From contig NC_079474.1 of NCBI RefSeq assembly GCF_026230105.1, forward strand, positions 5,466,187-5,530,186: 64,000 nucleotides of DNA. Direction: 5' to 3'. This document shows, piece by piece, positions 45,931 to 58,539 of this stretch. The notes beneath the pieces were generated by a model that worked only from the letters and a program-made list of their open reading frames with translations, had not been told where the DNA came from and did not search any database. Numbering within the stretch: the stretch's first letter is position 1; every line of letters starts with the position of its first letter. The translations under genes and the position numbers were made by a program. The DNA comes from Diorhabda sublineata (lineage: Eukaryota > Arthropoda > Insecta > Coleoptera > Chrysomelidae).

Positions 45931-47990
45931 AAATTATTTTATATAAGGACAAAAACTAAAATGAATTTTAGGGGTATGCTGAAAAGATAAGGCAAAGACC
46001 CACTTAATCGAGGTCATAACGGCTAGAAAAATCTTTTAAAAACGCTCGTAGTTGGAAAAGAATTTGCGATATCGCTTAAATTATAAAATATTGTCTATAA
46101 TTCCAGTTTAAAAAACATGAAGTAATACATCAAGAGCTCGTTGTCGTCAACCGACCGCCATTACTATTCTAAACAATGAAACTATCACAGTAGCTGAAAC
46201 TATTGTTATATATGAAGGAGATTACGATGGATATGTGTACTGAACGAAGTCTTTGTTAACATACCAAAACTTCTTCAGGTAGAACTCAAACTTGCTATTG
46301 CAAATTTTTAAGTTTTATTTCACTACATCATTCCTCTCTAAGAGAATGGTCTTCATCCTAGCCAGTAACTCCATTGCAATAAACTAATTACAGCCGACTG
46401 ATGAATACAGAACCAATTGATAAAATAAGAATTGAAGTATTTTACAGCTAAATCTACGGATGAAAGAGTACAACTTCCTCTTCAATGGATTAGTTATGGT
46501 ATCATCTAGAGTAAGACCTTTTTCCGGAAGATTGAGAAAGCTCTACCAGCCTATCCCTTCAGCTGGGATATGCGAAGCTGACACGGGGCTCGCACCAACT
46601 AAGCCCTCCAGATCACATCTGGATAAACGGCAATGTGTATAACTTCAGATACTTCAAACATCTTATCTACATTAACCTAAATCTGCATGTTGTTGTTAAA
46701 AGCTTGGTTAATAAGCTAAGAGAGGACGACATCTTTGCTAAAATAGTTATAAAATGGACGTCAACAGATATTTCTGTAAATAATTATAAAACTCTCTACA
46801 ATTGGTTGATTCAATACAACCAACCAAATACAACAGAAAGACTAAAAAAATTTTTTGAGAGTTCGACCCTGTTATTGTTCACTGTATTATTTACAACTTT
46901 CAGATAATATTGTCGATTTTTAGGTAATCTTTGAATGAACTACACAATTAATTTTTGTTTCAAATATTTGCGAAGTTTTTCGAATAATAAAAGAAAGATT
47001 TTGTAAAATTCGAGTGGACATAGTGCATAAAAATCCTCCGTCACTGTTTCGGTCGTATAGTGTCGATTAGCTGGCGGCAGCGCGTATCAGAAAGTGGCAC
47101 ACGGCCCACTTGCATTTTAGGGGGCCGACGGGGGGCTCGGGGCATAACGCGGTTGTTATGCGGACACACTTCCTACTTTAACTTTGGTGGCGAACGTGCA
47201 CGCACACTGTGGCTCTCTTGTTGGCCAATTGAGGACATCAACAATAACAACCAGATGAATTAAGATGAAGTTTTTCTCTTCTGTATTATAATAATCTCAA
47301 TTTGAGAAACAATTTCGATTTATTTTTTATTTTGTATAAGAAAATAAAGCTACAAACAAGTATTTCGTTAATTACTTTCTCTGAGTCAGTCCTTAGTTGA
47401 TAAAAAAATATCTCTCTGCATTTGAAAAGCGGAATAATTGGAAATTATATAACTGACATCTCTACTTAAATTTTGTTAAATGTATCATGTATGCGGATAA
47501 TTTAATAATATATCTTTCAATTTTATGAGCTAATGACAGACTTCTTGGTATCTTTTCAAACTCCAAATTACCATTTGTTATAAAATTAGGAAAGTCAGTA
47601 AGTTAAACTTCATATACGAAAGTTCCAAAGTCCCCTTATCGTTTTATTATTATACAGACTGTCTTACGTAAGAATCGACACAGAGGAGAGACGTATAAAG
47701 AAGTCAAAAATATAATAATTGGAAACAATTAATCTTTATACCAAGCTGCATCCCTGTGGAGTTATAGAGCCTCAATTTAGGGCCAAGAATATCGAAAAAA
47801 ATGAATTTCTTTGTAGCCCTTAAAGGGCAATAAGTAATTAATGTTAAGTAGGTGATCTAACCATTCACAGAAGTTTTTATCTGTCAGTTTATTTGAAAAG
47901 TTTTATTTTCATGCCAGGAATAATTTGATTCAAAACTTTTTTTACTCTTTGTAATTTCTTATAAAACTTTGTCATTCACAAGAATAAACA
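45931..47990. other. Intergenic with a GC-rich patch at 47060-47260
   Basis: The patch is the most GC-rich part of the window (for example GGGGGCCGACGGGGGGCTCG), with an open frame of 67 codons on + that has no recognised motif. An AATAAA lies downstream near 47343. It might be the 5' leader of an unrecognised retroelement, or a promoter. The rest is unrecognised. Confidence 0.3.
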
Positions 47991-48189
47991 AAGATATGTT
48001 TTCAACAATTTTATTTAAAAAGACAAAAAAGTCAAGAGTTGACTATGAATTTATTCATCAAATTTGGTCATTTTCCTTTCAGCGCTTCTAGTACCTCAAT
48101 TTTTATGATTTTTTTCAAATGAGTTCTAGCTAAAAAGAATTCAATAATTTCAGCATCATTGTTTTCGACGGAGTCCATTTAGTAAGGTA

Positions 48190-48345
48190 AAATAAGATTA
48201 AACTCGAAATTGAATTGGGGGCTTCTGATTTTTAGATTCTCAGAGATTTTCGGGCACGGGTTTTGCAAAATTTTAGAACTTATAACTCAAAAAAATTTTG
48301 AAACGCGAATAACTCGAAAAAAAGTCCCAGTTACATATGTAGAGC
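48190..48345. repeat. Degenerate repeat unit, inverted relative to 49020-49520
   Basis: The segment contains TTGAAACGCGAATAACTCGA, the reverse complement of the TCGAGTTATTCGC motif that recurs in the array at 49020-49520. It is probably a diverged member of the same family. Confidence 0.4.
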
Positions 48346-49019
48346 CCAAATTTTCTTACAAAAAAGGATTCCAGTCATTTCTTCGGTGGAGTCACTATTT
48401 TTGAGTAAATCCTCAACGCCGAAATCCGGAGCATCCGCTCGGGTATTCCAGCCAGTGCGATTTCAAGCCAGCTTACGTTCCAAGCGCATATGGAAACTGC
48501 TCTAACTCTTGGAAAACTACTTCTACATCAGTATGCATTATCATGATTAAGATCTCTATTTTCTACTAGAGTAAGCTAGCATAATATTCGACTTGGTTAA
48601 TTTTCGAAAATCTTAAGTTGAAGACGTATATTGACCACATAAGCACCTAAAGTTTCAATGGATATATTTCATTACTCGCCATATAAACAAGCAAATCCAA
48701 GAGAGATTTGTCGTTCGTATTATTATCAATATTTTCATGTATAAAACATACATGAACTACTTCTTGGTTTCAAATGAAATAACTTTTTAAAAACGCGTTC
48801 ATGAATACTATCTTCGTTCTAGGTTGATTATTATTTCAATATTTACAGACTTCTTAATAGTTTCTCTTTCACAAAAATGTTGGTACTGATTCTGGAGCTT
48901 AGAATCTTCAAGTTTATAGAAAAACAATCTCAGGATGATGTATCCTTATTCTTACAATTTTACAAATACATAGAAAGTTCAAAATGTCCCGTTTTTTCGT
49001 AAATATGTCCTTAAATATC

Positions 49020-49520
49020 AGTCAGAGTCAGTTTATTCGAAAATTTCAAGTTGTATTAGTGAAAGCACGTTACAGAGAATTGATTTTGTGATTAGGAAAA
49101 AATTGGAACATTTTTTATGCAGAATGTTATGCTCCACATTTTTTATCGAAATCCTCATAGTTTTCGAGTTATCTTATCCGCAATTCGAGTACATGAGCCC
49201 ATTTCACGGTGAAAATTTCGAGATTGGGAAAAAAAGCTTTTACAGATCAATCTGTAGAGAATTTTATGCAGTATGTTTTTTGTTCCAGCACTTTTTTTCA
49301 AATTTCTCGTAGTTTTCGAGTTATTCGCGATCCAAAATAATTTTGAGTGTATAAACCCATTTTAAGGTGGAAATTTTGAGGTTAGGAACAAATATCTAAG
49401 ATACTTTTTTGTATTGAATTTTGTACTCTACATTTTTCGTTACATCAGTTTTTTTCGAATCCCTCATAGATTTCGAGTCATTCGCATTTCAAAATTTTAT
49501 TGAGTTTCGAAATTTCGAAT
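49020..49520. repeat. Degenerate direct repeats, unit about 150-190 bp
   Basis: At least three units recur in order: a GAAATTTCGAGATTAGGAA-like block, an AGAGAATTTTATGCAGAATG-like block, a TTTTTTATCGAAATCCTCAT-like block and a TTTTCGAGTTATTCGC-like block. They are seen near 49080-49180, 49210-49330 and 49370-49490. Divergence is substantial. No open frame is conserved. Confidence 0.6.
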
Positions 49521-51415
49521 ATCGATGCCCGTAAATTTGTTGCTAGACTTATTCAGTACCACCAAAAATTTAATACATTTAATTTAAAGTCTTATCTAAA
49601 ACTCGTCTAAATTGCTTGTAATAATTGGAAACGGCTGAAAAACTCTCTCCAAATGCTTTCCTCGCTGTGCAGCTTCCTCGCAACTAATCTGTCATGTACC
49701 ATCTTCTACCAGACGTGAAGGGCTATAAACTTGTGAAAACATTTTCAGTTACCTTCCATAATGTATAAATAATCTGTGGTTTCCGTTGCCGTTAAGTATA
49801 TTAGTATCACAGTTTTTTTGGGTTCAATTAACTAATTAAATGAATAAAAATTGATTATAAGATATCTTTTTTAATACTAGGAATACCATGGGTTTTTGGA
49901 TGTACCAAGAAACTATAGGAGCGTGCTGGTAGGCTCTGTCAATGTCAATGTCAAAAGATATAAGATATATCAATCGATTAAGACAAATCTCGATTGGATT
50001 CTCAATTGGATAAACAATCTCGCATAATCATCTTGGGATAGGAAACATTAGAAATTTTAAATAATAGTCGACATGCATACCATTTCGTAATATGATTCTC
50101 TCAAGGAGAGCCTTGTGCAGATTAACTAAAATTCGCCAACAATAGCGAAAAAGCAAAGATCTTTCAGTTTTCTTTCGGGGTACAAGATAAATGAAAACTA
50201 TTAAGCTTGAAGATCAACATACAGTAACAGCAAATTGGTACATCAAAAATATATATACCTGCAGTCCTTAGACATATAATTCTCTTGTATATCAAATTAC
50301 ATGGCGTCACCCTTTTACTCTTTACTTACCCTTCGTTAAATTACCATGTAGCACTTAATAGAACGATAAGATAAAACTAATAAAGCAACTAGTCTCTGTA
50401 TATACAAGAATTAAGTGCTAAATCGTTAAATTTCATTATTAAATTAGACCTTGATACACAAAAGAAAAATTAACAATTGGATATTATTATTGACGGAAAA
50501 TTTTTATTTTGATTCACATTCTTTATATATTTTTTTTATCATTATGAATACAATATACCGCGAAAAGTGTTGAAATGTTTGTTGTATTCTCTAGAGAACT
50601 TCATTGCTTTTGTATCCCACAATGTATCATTCATCATGAAAGACTAATCTGTTTGGTATGTACTTTGATAGTATCTAGTCTATAGTTTATTTGAAAATGA
50701 ATGATAGCACACTTTTTATGACACACGACTATATACAGAATTGTGAAGTTGAAACAAGTTTTTTGTATCTGAATTTTTAGTATGATCTGCGGTGGTAAAC
50801 TCATCGCAAAGATTACCAGCTCCAATAATCCGACATGTAAATTGGTTACCATAATTTAATCCCTATAGGTCAATTTGTGGCCAGGTTTTTATATTGGAGC
50901 CGAAAAAAATAGTGCATTAGTCAAAAAAAACATTCATACAATAGTACATTATTGCAGTCTTTAATATTTTTGTCTTTGAATTTGGTACTAACATCAAAAC
51001 TTTGTGTTTTTACATACGTTTCAATCCAACAACAATAACTCGTCCTTGTAAACGAGACAGCTCTTCACAATACACGATAGATGGAACTTTTTCATTTTCA
51101 ACGATATACAATATAGTCCATACGAGTATGTATGGAATAAATTCAATTTTAGCAATTCTAGTCCTCTGTTCAGAAATATTAAGTTTTTTTTTTAATGTGG
51201 TGCAATCATAACTGAGAAAATTAATTTTTAAGATGTAAAATTTCGATAATGTCACAAAACTTTACAATTAAATTAAAATTACTACCATTCACTTGACAAT
51301 AATTGAGGCAATTTTGGAATTCCCGTACAACATTTTATATAACTTCGGGGGTTCTTTAGTTAATTTTAAATCAGCAATATTGTCTAGTCTATTAAAATAT
51401 ACTTTAGATTTTAAA
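49521..51415. other. AT-rich stretch, nothing recognised
   Basis: Open frames at 50634-50852 (-) and 51010-51255 (-) have no recognisable motif. Confidence 0.4.
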
Positions 51416-51419
51416 GATA

Positions 51420-52150
51420 GAAAAAATCGACAGGAGTTAAATCGGGGAATCTAGCTGGACATTCGATCGTTCCACGTCTTCCAATCAACCTATTGGGAAA
51501 ACCTTATTTAAATAATTTCTAGCTGTACGTGAAAAATGCAGTGATCATTTGGATGATTAATGGAATCCGGAATCCGGAAAAAGTCTATATAATGTAGACA
51601 CTAAGAAGTTAATCATAAAATCTAGATAAATCTCATAATTAACTGTGCCTACAAAAAAAAAGGGCCTATAATTTCATTATTAATGATACCAGCCCAAACC
51701 TTTACATTTTTATGATATTGAGTGTCAATCTCACAAATCCAGTGAGGATTTTCTCTGCTCCAATATCTGCAGTTCTGTTTATTAACCGTTTAAATAAAAC
51801 GTCGCTTCATCAGAAAAAACTATTTTGTATGAACTGCAAATCATCAATTCACAGAATTCTTGCCTTCTATCAGGATAATTTTCATTCAATTCCTGAACCA
51901 ACTGGACTTTGTAAGGGTGGTATTTTTCTTTATATAAAACTCTCAAAATAGATGATTTACAAGTTACATCATTGTCGGTGGCAGGTTCTCGAGTTGTCTC
52001 TTTCCTCAATCTCTAGAAGTACATCTGACTTTTTTTCATCACTATATTGAACATTTCTACCTGGTATTTATTATAAACAATTTCCCAAACCTCCTTTGAG
52101 TTTTTTCCACAACCAATTATAATCAAAATGTCTTTTCTTTGAGTCTCGGA
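51420..52150 (-). pseudogene. mariner-type transposase pseudogene (FSDEATF type)
   Basis: Minus-strand translation begins LSETQRKDILIIIGCG (first HTH), continues to YKEKYHPYKVQLVQELNENY with PDRRQEFCELM, then the first catalytic motif KIVFSDEATFYLNG, intact, and INRTADIGAE. After shifts it ends LGRRGTIECPARFPDLTPVD, the last catalytic region (WPARSPDLTPLDFFLW in relatives), where the final Asp also seems kept. The second Asp region is not legible. It is one of the better preserved relics but has shifts, and several parts are missing. Confidence 0.75.
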
Positions 52151-54415
52151 CAAATGAGAAATAATTAAATTTAATACGCGCACAATATTTTCGTATTTTC
52201 AAAGTACTTTTACCACGAGTAGCCACTGCTTTCTAACAAAAATTTTTGATAAATCTCACAAGGGTGAACAAATAATTCTTATTTATTGGAATATTTGAAT
52301 TTTTCCTTCGGTTTCTGATTAACCATGAAATTACTATAATAGTCCTGTTTCCTTGACACACGTCTTCAATTTTTAAGCACGACAAATTATATTTTATCAC
52401 AAAGAACTGAAATATCACTTTAAAAAAAAATTGTCACATCTGGTTTTTATTGGTACTTGTTCTTGCCGATGTTTGCAAATATTTTGACTGCTTTAAAAAA
52501 AACACATGTTTCATAACAATAATTATTGTCTTCTAAAGTATGGTTATAAATAAAGCTCGACAATTTTACAACATCTGTATTTTTTGTACGCCATTTTTGT
52601 CCTGTATAATTGAATTAGGTGTTTACGTTCGGCGAAATAAGGTCATTACTTTGTTAACTCAACATGCCCTTAATTACTTCAAAATAAACTATTGTTAATA
52701 ATAAAATACTTCATAAATTGGATTTTATTGTAAAAAAACATAGGGTGTCTCAGAATTGATGCCTGTTTCTGAACATGTGCAAAACGTGGAATTACAAATA
52801 CAATATTTTTGGTCATAAGACACCGAAAATTTGATGATTTTATTTATACGGTGCGTTCAATATCAAAATGAGAATTTGAAACAAATATTTCAATTTTTGT
52901 TGGCTAGTAAAAAATCCAAAATAGAAGTCCAAGACAAACGATAAACTATGAAGGAAACAAAAATTGAAAACGAGGAGTAATCCACCTCAAAAAAAGAATT
53001 TTGCAGCGCTATAAGCGATAGCCATAATCAAAAGGATTGAAAAGCTTGATGATGATGATGAAATGCATTTTACTTTAATTATTAAATAAATCAACTATTG
53101 AAATTTGAACAGTGATCTTTGTAATGTTGTTTGAATTAAACAATGATTTAATTAGTGTATTTTGTTAATAGAAGTAATAATATGATCAATAATACGATTT
53201 TATTTTCTTTTTCAACCATAAAAGTGTTTAAATTTTTGTGCGTCAAAAAATTGAACGAAATGCAAAAAAAATGTGTGGCTTTTCAAAAACTTTGAAATAT
53301 TGTGAATTGTAATTTTTGGCTCTTCTATTAAAATTTTCAAAATTATAATATTCAGTTCAATATTTTTTTCGAATTATTCGTTTCTATCTGTACTTTCCAA
53401 AAAAAAATACTACAATGCGAGATAAACTAAACTAAGCGGGAAAATATATTTTCAATTTTCTATGACCAAAAAGTGGACTCTACTTACAAAAATTCACCAT
53501 ATCTATTTACCTTATTGAAAAAAACCCGAGCCTAAATGCCCTAGAAGTCAAAAACTGTATTGAACCCATCTTTCAAGCGTTTAATAGCATTGACTGGATA
53601 AAGGGCTTGAATTATGAATAATTATTTTTCATTTATTCACATTCAATTTTAGGAACATTATACCGATATCCTAAAAATTTTTTAACACTTTCCTGGATTT
53701 TTCTAGTATTACGAAAGCTTCCGGACTGACCAGGATAATAATTAAGCACAACAAATAATCTAATTGCTTCTTCGGATAACCAGTTACATACAACGAATGT
53801 TAATTATAATTTGGCAAAATAAATAGACCGTGTATACGTAGGTATGCACCGAAAAATTCTATTTTGTTTTTGCAAACTTGGGTAAAATAACGAAAACAAT
53901 AAAGAATAAGATAGTTTAGACAATTAGAACGTGAAACGATTCTTCGAATATCTTCAACTACACCAAGAACCACAAAGTAGTAGCGTTAAATCATAAGCGT
54001 AGAGTTTCCTCACCAACAAAAGGTTGGTAATATTAAAAATAGATTCGTCGTTGGTATAAATGAAATGATAAATTCGTGAAAATAGTTAGTGTACATTGAA
54101 AAATAATATTTTGTAAGTTAAATTCCAGTTACGTTTATAGGTTTCTAGTTAGTGGATCTGAATAGTCCGATTTTGGGAGATAATTGGAAAAATAAAAATA
54201 AATAATAGCATGATGGCATCTTATAAACCAAAATATTCCTGTTGAAGTCTTCGATTTGAGGCTGCTTTGTAGGGTATATCAGGCAAAAATATCTTTCTGT
54301 AATATACGAGGTGTCAACAAGAATATAAACGCTGTACACTAGCATCTGCAGTCTAAGAGACCTCATATTCTAGCTCTAGCAAAAGCAAAGATGAACTCAA
54401 CAAAATCCAAGGTTC
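52151..54415. other. AT-rich stretch, nothing recognised
   Basis: A motif ATAGGGTGTCTCAGAATTGA at 52740 could be an element end. No coding frame or repeat was recognised. Confidence 0.4.
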
Positions 54416-54419
54416 AATT

Positions 54420-55270
54420 GTATATTCTGGATACAAGTTACACGCCCGATTCGGGTATAACTTTGGGTCGACATATCTTACCAGAGAGAAGAGAATCTTG
54501 ATCCTTCAGAATTCGATGTTATATGGTTTCAAACATGAACAACAAAATCTTATACTTCCTATACAAACCTCATAGCGATGCCCGTTACAAGCAATTATTC
54601 TCAAACTTTCCCATTAAAATCGATTACCTACAATCAAACAATTCAAATGCAGATATTGTTATCGTGGGTTACTTTAATGTACATTACGTCAACTGGTTTA
54701 ATTTTTCCAGCAAAACTGATGATGAGTGGTAGGAAGTTGAAGATTTTGGCAACAATCACGGATTAAACCAATTTATCAATGAACCGACGAAAGTTCCCGA
54801 TCGAAATGGCGACGTTGTTAGACTCTTTAATCTGTTTCTAACAACAGACCCTGATCTGTTCAATGCACCTCTCGGACCATACATATCGCTATCGATGGTC
54901 TCACCTCAGAAAGGTTTGAGGTCAACGCTGTTGTTTCCCAGGAATGCATTTTGTTACTCTCTTTCTTCTGTACATCAAAAATCTACTTAACAAAACTGCA
55001 AATCCGATATATAGCTTAGCCGACGATAGAACACTGGAGTCGTCGTTCAAATTAGCCGCTTCAATAAACTCGGCTAGCACCTGAATCCGTGGGCAGTAAC
55101 AGATCACCACCATCAATACCGATTATCGCTTTGAAGTCAGCGACGCCCAAATACAAGATGTACCTAAAAAGTTCAATGAGTGGTCCGATATCTGAACGGC
55201 TAGTTACATGTACTAGTTTCACGCGCTTGGAATGGAAGAACGAACAGTAGAGTTCAATCAGTGTAAAAGG
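54420..55270 (+). pseudogene. Jockey-type LINE: endonuclease joined to part of RT
   Basis: An open frame reads KILYFLYKPHSDARYKQLFS, then NADIVIVGYFNVHYVNWFNF. This is the apurinic endonuclease domain, in which GDFNxHHxxW is usual, so the Asp is replaced by Tyr. It continues to HGLNQFINEPTKVPDRNGDV with LFNLFLTTDPDLF and APLG. The frames near 54960 then jump to FINDLL-like, TANPIYSLADDRTLESSF (RT active site FADD, here LADD) and INSASTWI. Most of the RT fingers and palm between the two is missing, so this is an internal deletion. Confidence 0.75.
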
Positions 55271-55369
55271 TAGAGTCATCGCGCAATAGAGCAGCGAACG
55301 AAATTCAAGCTCTGTTAGTAGGAGGATATATTGAAAAATTCTTAGCCTACTATAGAACCAAACAAAATT

Positions 55370-55860
55370 TCATTGCCAAAATATTTTATTACTCAACATA
55401 TTCTCGTCTTAATTGGATACATTTATTACAGCGAATCTGCAACGTCTCTAGATCTTTCAAAAAAAATTTTTCTTCTTGCTTTGCAAACCAGACCACAGCT
55501 TTTATTACTTCCTCGTTGGAAGAAAATTTACGACCTCTTAAACTTTTTTTTCAGTTGAGGAAAGAGATGATAATTGGATAGAGCCAAATCTGGTGACTAA
55601 GGGGGATGCTTTAGTAATTCAAACTCTAAATTACGAATTTTTTGCGTGGCAACATGAAATTTGTGTGCAGGGGAGTTGTCCTGCAAAAACAAAACACCTT
55701 TGGATAGCTTTCCGCGTCTTTTTCCTCCAATTTTTTCTCGTAGAGTGGTCAGTATTGTCGAATAGTAATCTCCAAATATTGTTCTACCCTTATCCAAAAA
55801 ATTAATCATGATTACTCCATGGCAATACCTTAAAGCCCAATGAAAAAAAGTAATCATTAT
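55370..55860 (-). pseudogene. mariner transposase pseudogene, catalytic half
   Basis: The minus strand reads GVIMINFLDKGRTIFGDYYS, then LTTLREKIGGKRRGKLSKGV and LFLQDNSPAHKFHVATQKIR (second catalytic Asp kept), then NLEFELLKHPPLVTRFGSIQ, where the third Asp motif (YSPDLAPSD) has been replaced or shifted. The 86-codon frame at 55597-55857 is continuous over the middle. It is a third mariner subfamily in this window. Confidence 0.75.
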
Positions 55861-55889
55861 TTTTACCTACCTTTACTGATGCAAGACTT

Positions 55890-56600
55890 GAGATTGAGTT
55901 TCTTTTCTCATCGAATCCTTCTTCCAAAATAATTTCCATTTCTCTTGGTCCTTTCTTTATGGTAGTTTCTATCCTCTATTCTCAGTCGCTTTGTTAATTT
56001 CGTCCATCCGGGTCTTTCTTGGTCGTCCTCTATTCTATCGCTCTTATTGTTCTGTTCTTCTTGTAATCCTTTCCCGACTCTCCCGGTTTTGTTTTTAATA
56101 TTTTCCTATATGTTTTGATTCTGATGTGGTACAGCCGGGTCTTATTCTGGATTATTGGGAGAAATATATTTACATATATTCGGGTTCGAATGTCCTGCGA
56201 CGTTGTCGCATACCCATTCGCATTTGCATTTGCATTACTTTCTATTGTCTTCCTCACTCAGTCCTCGCTCGCTTATTGATCGTTCTATTCCCTCAATCAT
56301 GTTTTCTTTGGTCTTCCTCTTTCTCAGTTTTCTGGTGGTATCCATCTCATTATTTTCTTCAATAATTATGCTTATTTGTTGTTGTTTTCTTTCTGTAGAT
56401 GTTATAACTGTCTCTTCCACATCCTTAATTCTATCATTAGTCACTCTTTCCAATCTTGATTTTCTTCTATGCCATCCTCATTGCGTCTATTTCTGTAGCT
56501 TCTATTTCCCTTTTCATTTATTCTTTTAGTAGTCACGTCTCTGATCCATATATTATCGCGTTTTTGATTATGGTATTTATAATTTATTGAAATAATAAAA
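55890..56600 (-). pseudogene. LINE, C-terminal region after RT
   Basis: On the minus strand frames give IIYGSETRLLK, matching the LYGSETWxL motif that follows RT in endonuclease-RT LINEs, then ERVTNDRIKDVEETVITSTE (the RIxNxxI block), IIEENNEMDTTRKLRKRKTK and IERSISERGLSEEDNRK, corresponding to the GHIxRMDxxR...RGRPxxxW...RGL tail. A more decayed stretch of the same kind continues to about 55890. The RT palm is missing. Confidence 0.65.
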
Positions 56601-57475
56601 ATAAGGAGGTGTTTTCATCTCAACTACTACAGATTGTATAAAACACAATCTTTTGTCAAGAAATTTGAAATGGTTCTTTTTTCCATGAACGATTCCATTC
56701 TATTACCTACGTCTCAAACAAAAATATCATCGGCACGAAAAATTAGTCACTTTAATTTAACTTTCATCTACTGTGACCCACTTTGAAGTACGTATGAAAA
56801 GGTAGTCGACTCGATGTGGCCAAAAAATGCAGAGCACATGTCAAAAATATCGAAACATTAGTAAAACGCATGTAGACCGATTACATTTCCTAATGGACAA
56901 CTTCTGTAATTGACGTTACAGAGACGTAGCGTCTTTTTATTAATTAAAACGTGAATGTACTAGTTTTAAATGGAAAAAATGCAAGAAAATTGACAAAGAA
57001 TTCAGTAGGTGGATGAAAAAACTGATATATGTACAAATAGTTGCTATAAAATGGAGTCTGCGTCTCAGAAGAGGGTGAACCTGATATAATCCTAAAAGAA
57101 CCAAAACTTTTTTGATTTTGTCCACGAATTAATTGGATACCATTGAACAAAACAAACAAAAACCAATTAAGATTAAGGAAAAATTATTTGTGTAACCAAT
57201 TTGGCTGAAAATTGGTGGGGAGGTAGCTAAGAACCAGAAGAACACTTTTTATCCCATTTACGTGGGACGTAACATGAAACGAACATGCAACAAACAAATA
57301 AACGACAAAAATTTTTGACTCAAAACATCAGTCTAGCCCAAAGTCGGCAACCTTTTGAGTCAGGAGAACCAAAAATAACAAAATTTCAAAGTTCTAAAGA
57401 AAATTGAAACTTTACTGAACAATAACATAGATTTGAGCGAAGACATTCAATGGAACTTGTTTTAAGTTTCAAACA
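56601..57475. other. AT-rich stretch, nothing recognised
   Basis: Two overlapping minus-strand frames at 56940-57159 have no motif and are probably chance. No repeat unit recognised. Confidence 0.35.
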
Positions 57476-57479
57476 TAAC

Positions 57480-58010
57480 TCTAAATTTTCATTTGTTAGT
57501 TGGGTTCTAGCTTTGCTTTTAGTTATATTCAAATGTCAACTTCTTTACCTCACTGTAGCAATCTGGAAGACTATTCCATGCGTCGAATATAAGATCCTCA
57601 ACTCACAACATTCCTTTTAGGGCTGTCCACTTTTATTGCGTTACATACTTACATTTCTGGACCTCCAAGACTTTCAGCTTGTTATTTAACTCTGTGAATT
57701 TTCCACTCCACAAAACTCCACATACTTTTTAAAAAGATCAAATGCATTTCTAGATATCTAGTTTCAATTCCAAATTGCTCAGCAAAAAGAGTTTTCTCTT
57801 TAAAACAAATCAATTCCTCTACCAAAATATAAGCTGGGTTTTCCTTTTCTTGCAATTTTAAATTTAGTTCAATCAATTTCACTGTAATATACACCGTAAA
57901 TTTTTTGCAACCACTCTCTAATTCAGGGTGAGAAATGATTTGAATCGAGCATAAAAAATGAAATTGTGGTCTTAAATCACATAATTTGGGACACAACGAG
58001 AATTTGATCC
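57480..58010 (-). pseudogene. hAT-type (ZBED/FAM200/GTF2IRD2-like) transposase fragment
   Basis: The 104-codon minus-strand frame contains KFTVYITVKLIELNLKLQEK and ICFKEKTLFAEQF, followed by LEMHLIFLK. The LxxLNxxLQGKxxxxxxLxxxxxxFxxKxxLF pattern is characteristic of the middle of hAT transposase-derived proteins of the ZBED5/FAM200/GTF2IRD2 group. Downstream frames retain weaker similarity to the following region. The BED finger and the C-terminal dimerisation region are not seen. Confidence 0.55.
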
Positions 58011-58019
58011 AACGTTCAA

Positions 58020-58265
58020 GGAACTCATTTATTTGGATCTGCCCGGCTTACCAGCGCACAATTTAAGACTAAAGTTGGCTCAGTACATGGAAAAATCAAA
58101 ACTATGTAAAGGAACACGTTTGATGGTAAGTCAATTAATGAACAAGCATTCTCTTGTTATAGATAGACATCGCTGAAGCAAATTGTATAGGAAATAAAGG
58201 CCTTCATCGGGATGTTATCCCAGCTGTTGAGTAAAATAGCAGCACATCCAAGTTTATCACACTAA
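58020..58265 (+). pseudogene. Helitron helicase C-terminal fragment
   Basis: The + strand reads LDLPGLPAHNLRLKLAQYME then KSKLCKGTRLMVSQLMN. This matches the xxLPGLPxHxLxLKVGxPIMLLRNLNxxxLCNGTRLxV block of the Helitron/Pif1 helicase, with an eight- to ten-residue gap where PIMLLRNLN should be. It decays quickly afterwards. It sits directly beside the hAT fragment. Confidence 0.7.
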
Positions 58266-58535
58266 AAGCTAAACAACCCAATAACTAAACTTGAAAAGGG
58301 TGATATAAATAGGGTGTTTAGATACTTGTTACAAGTAGAAGAGGTCCAAATAACATTAGCACGTTCTAATAAACTTAAAAGCTGTTTGTGCTCATTAACT
58401 AACAATCTACAGTAAGATAGCCAAATAGAATGAATACGTCAATAAATAAATAAGGGCGTGCTAGAGAAAACGCTTGTACGCGTCAAGTTGTATTTTTAAC
58501 TCGCTCAAAAATATCAAATACCAAAAATCAAATAA
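58266..58535. other. Spacer
   Basis: Nothing recognised between the Helitron fragment and the next LINE fragment. Confidence 0.3.
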
Positions 58536-58539
58536 TGAA

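Noticed and set aside
56126..56529. Hydrophobic plus-strand frames that look like membrane proteins
   Set aside because: They are the reverse strand of the LINE tail at 55890-56600, whose Lys/Glu-rich sequence reads as Phe/Leu/Ser-rich on the other strand.
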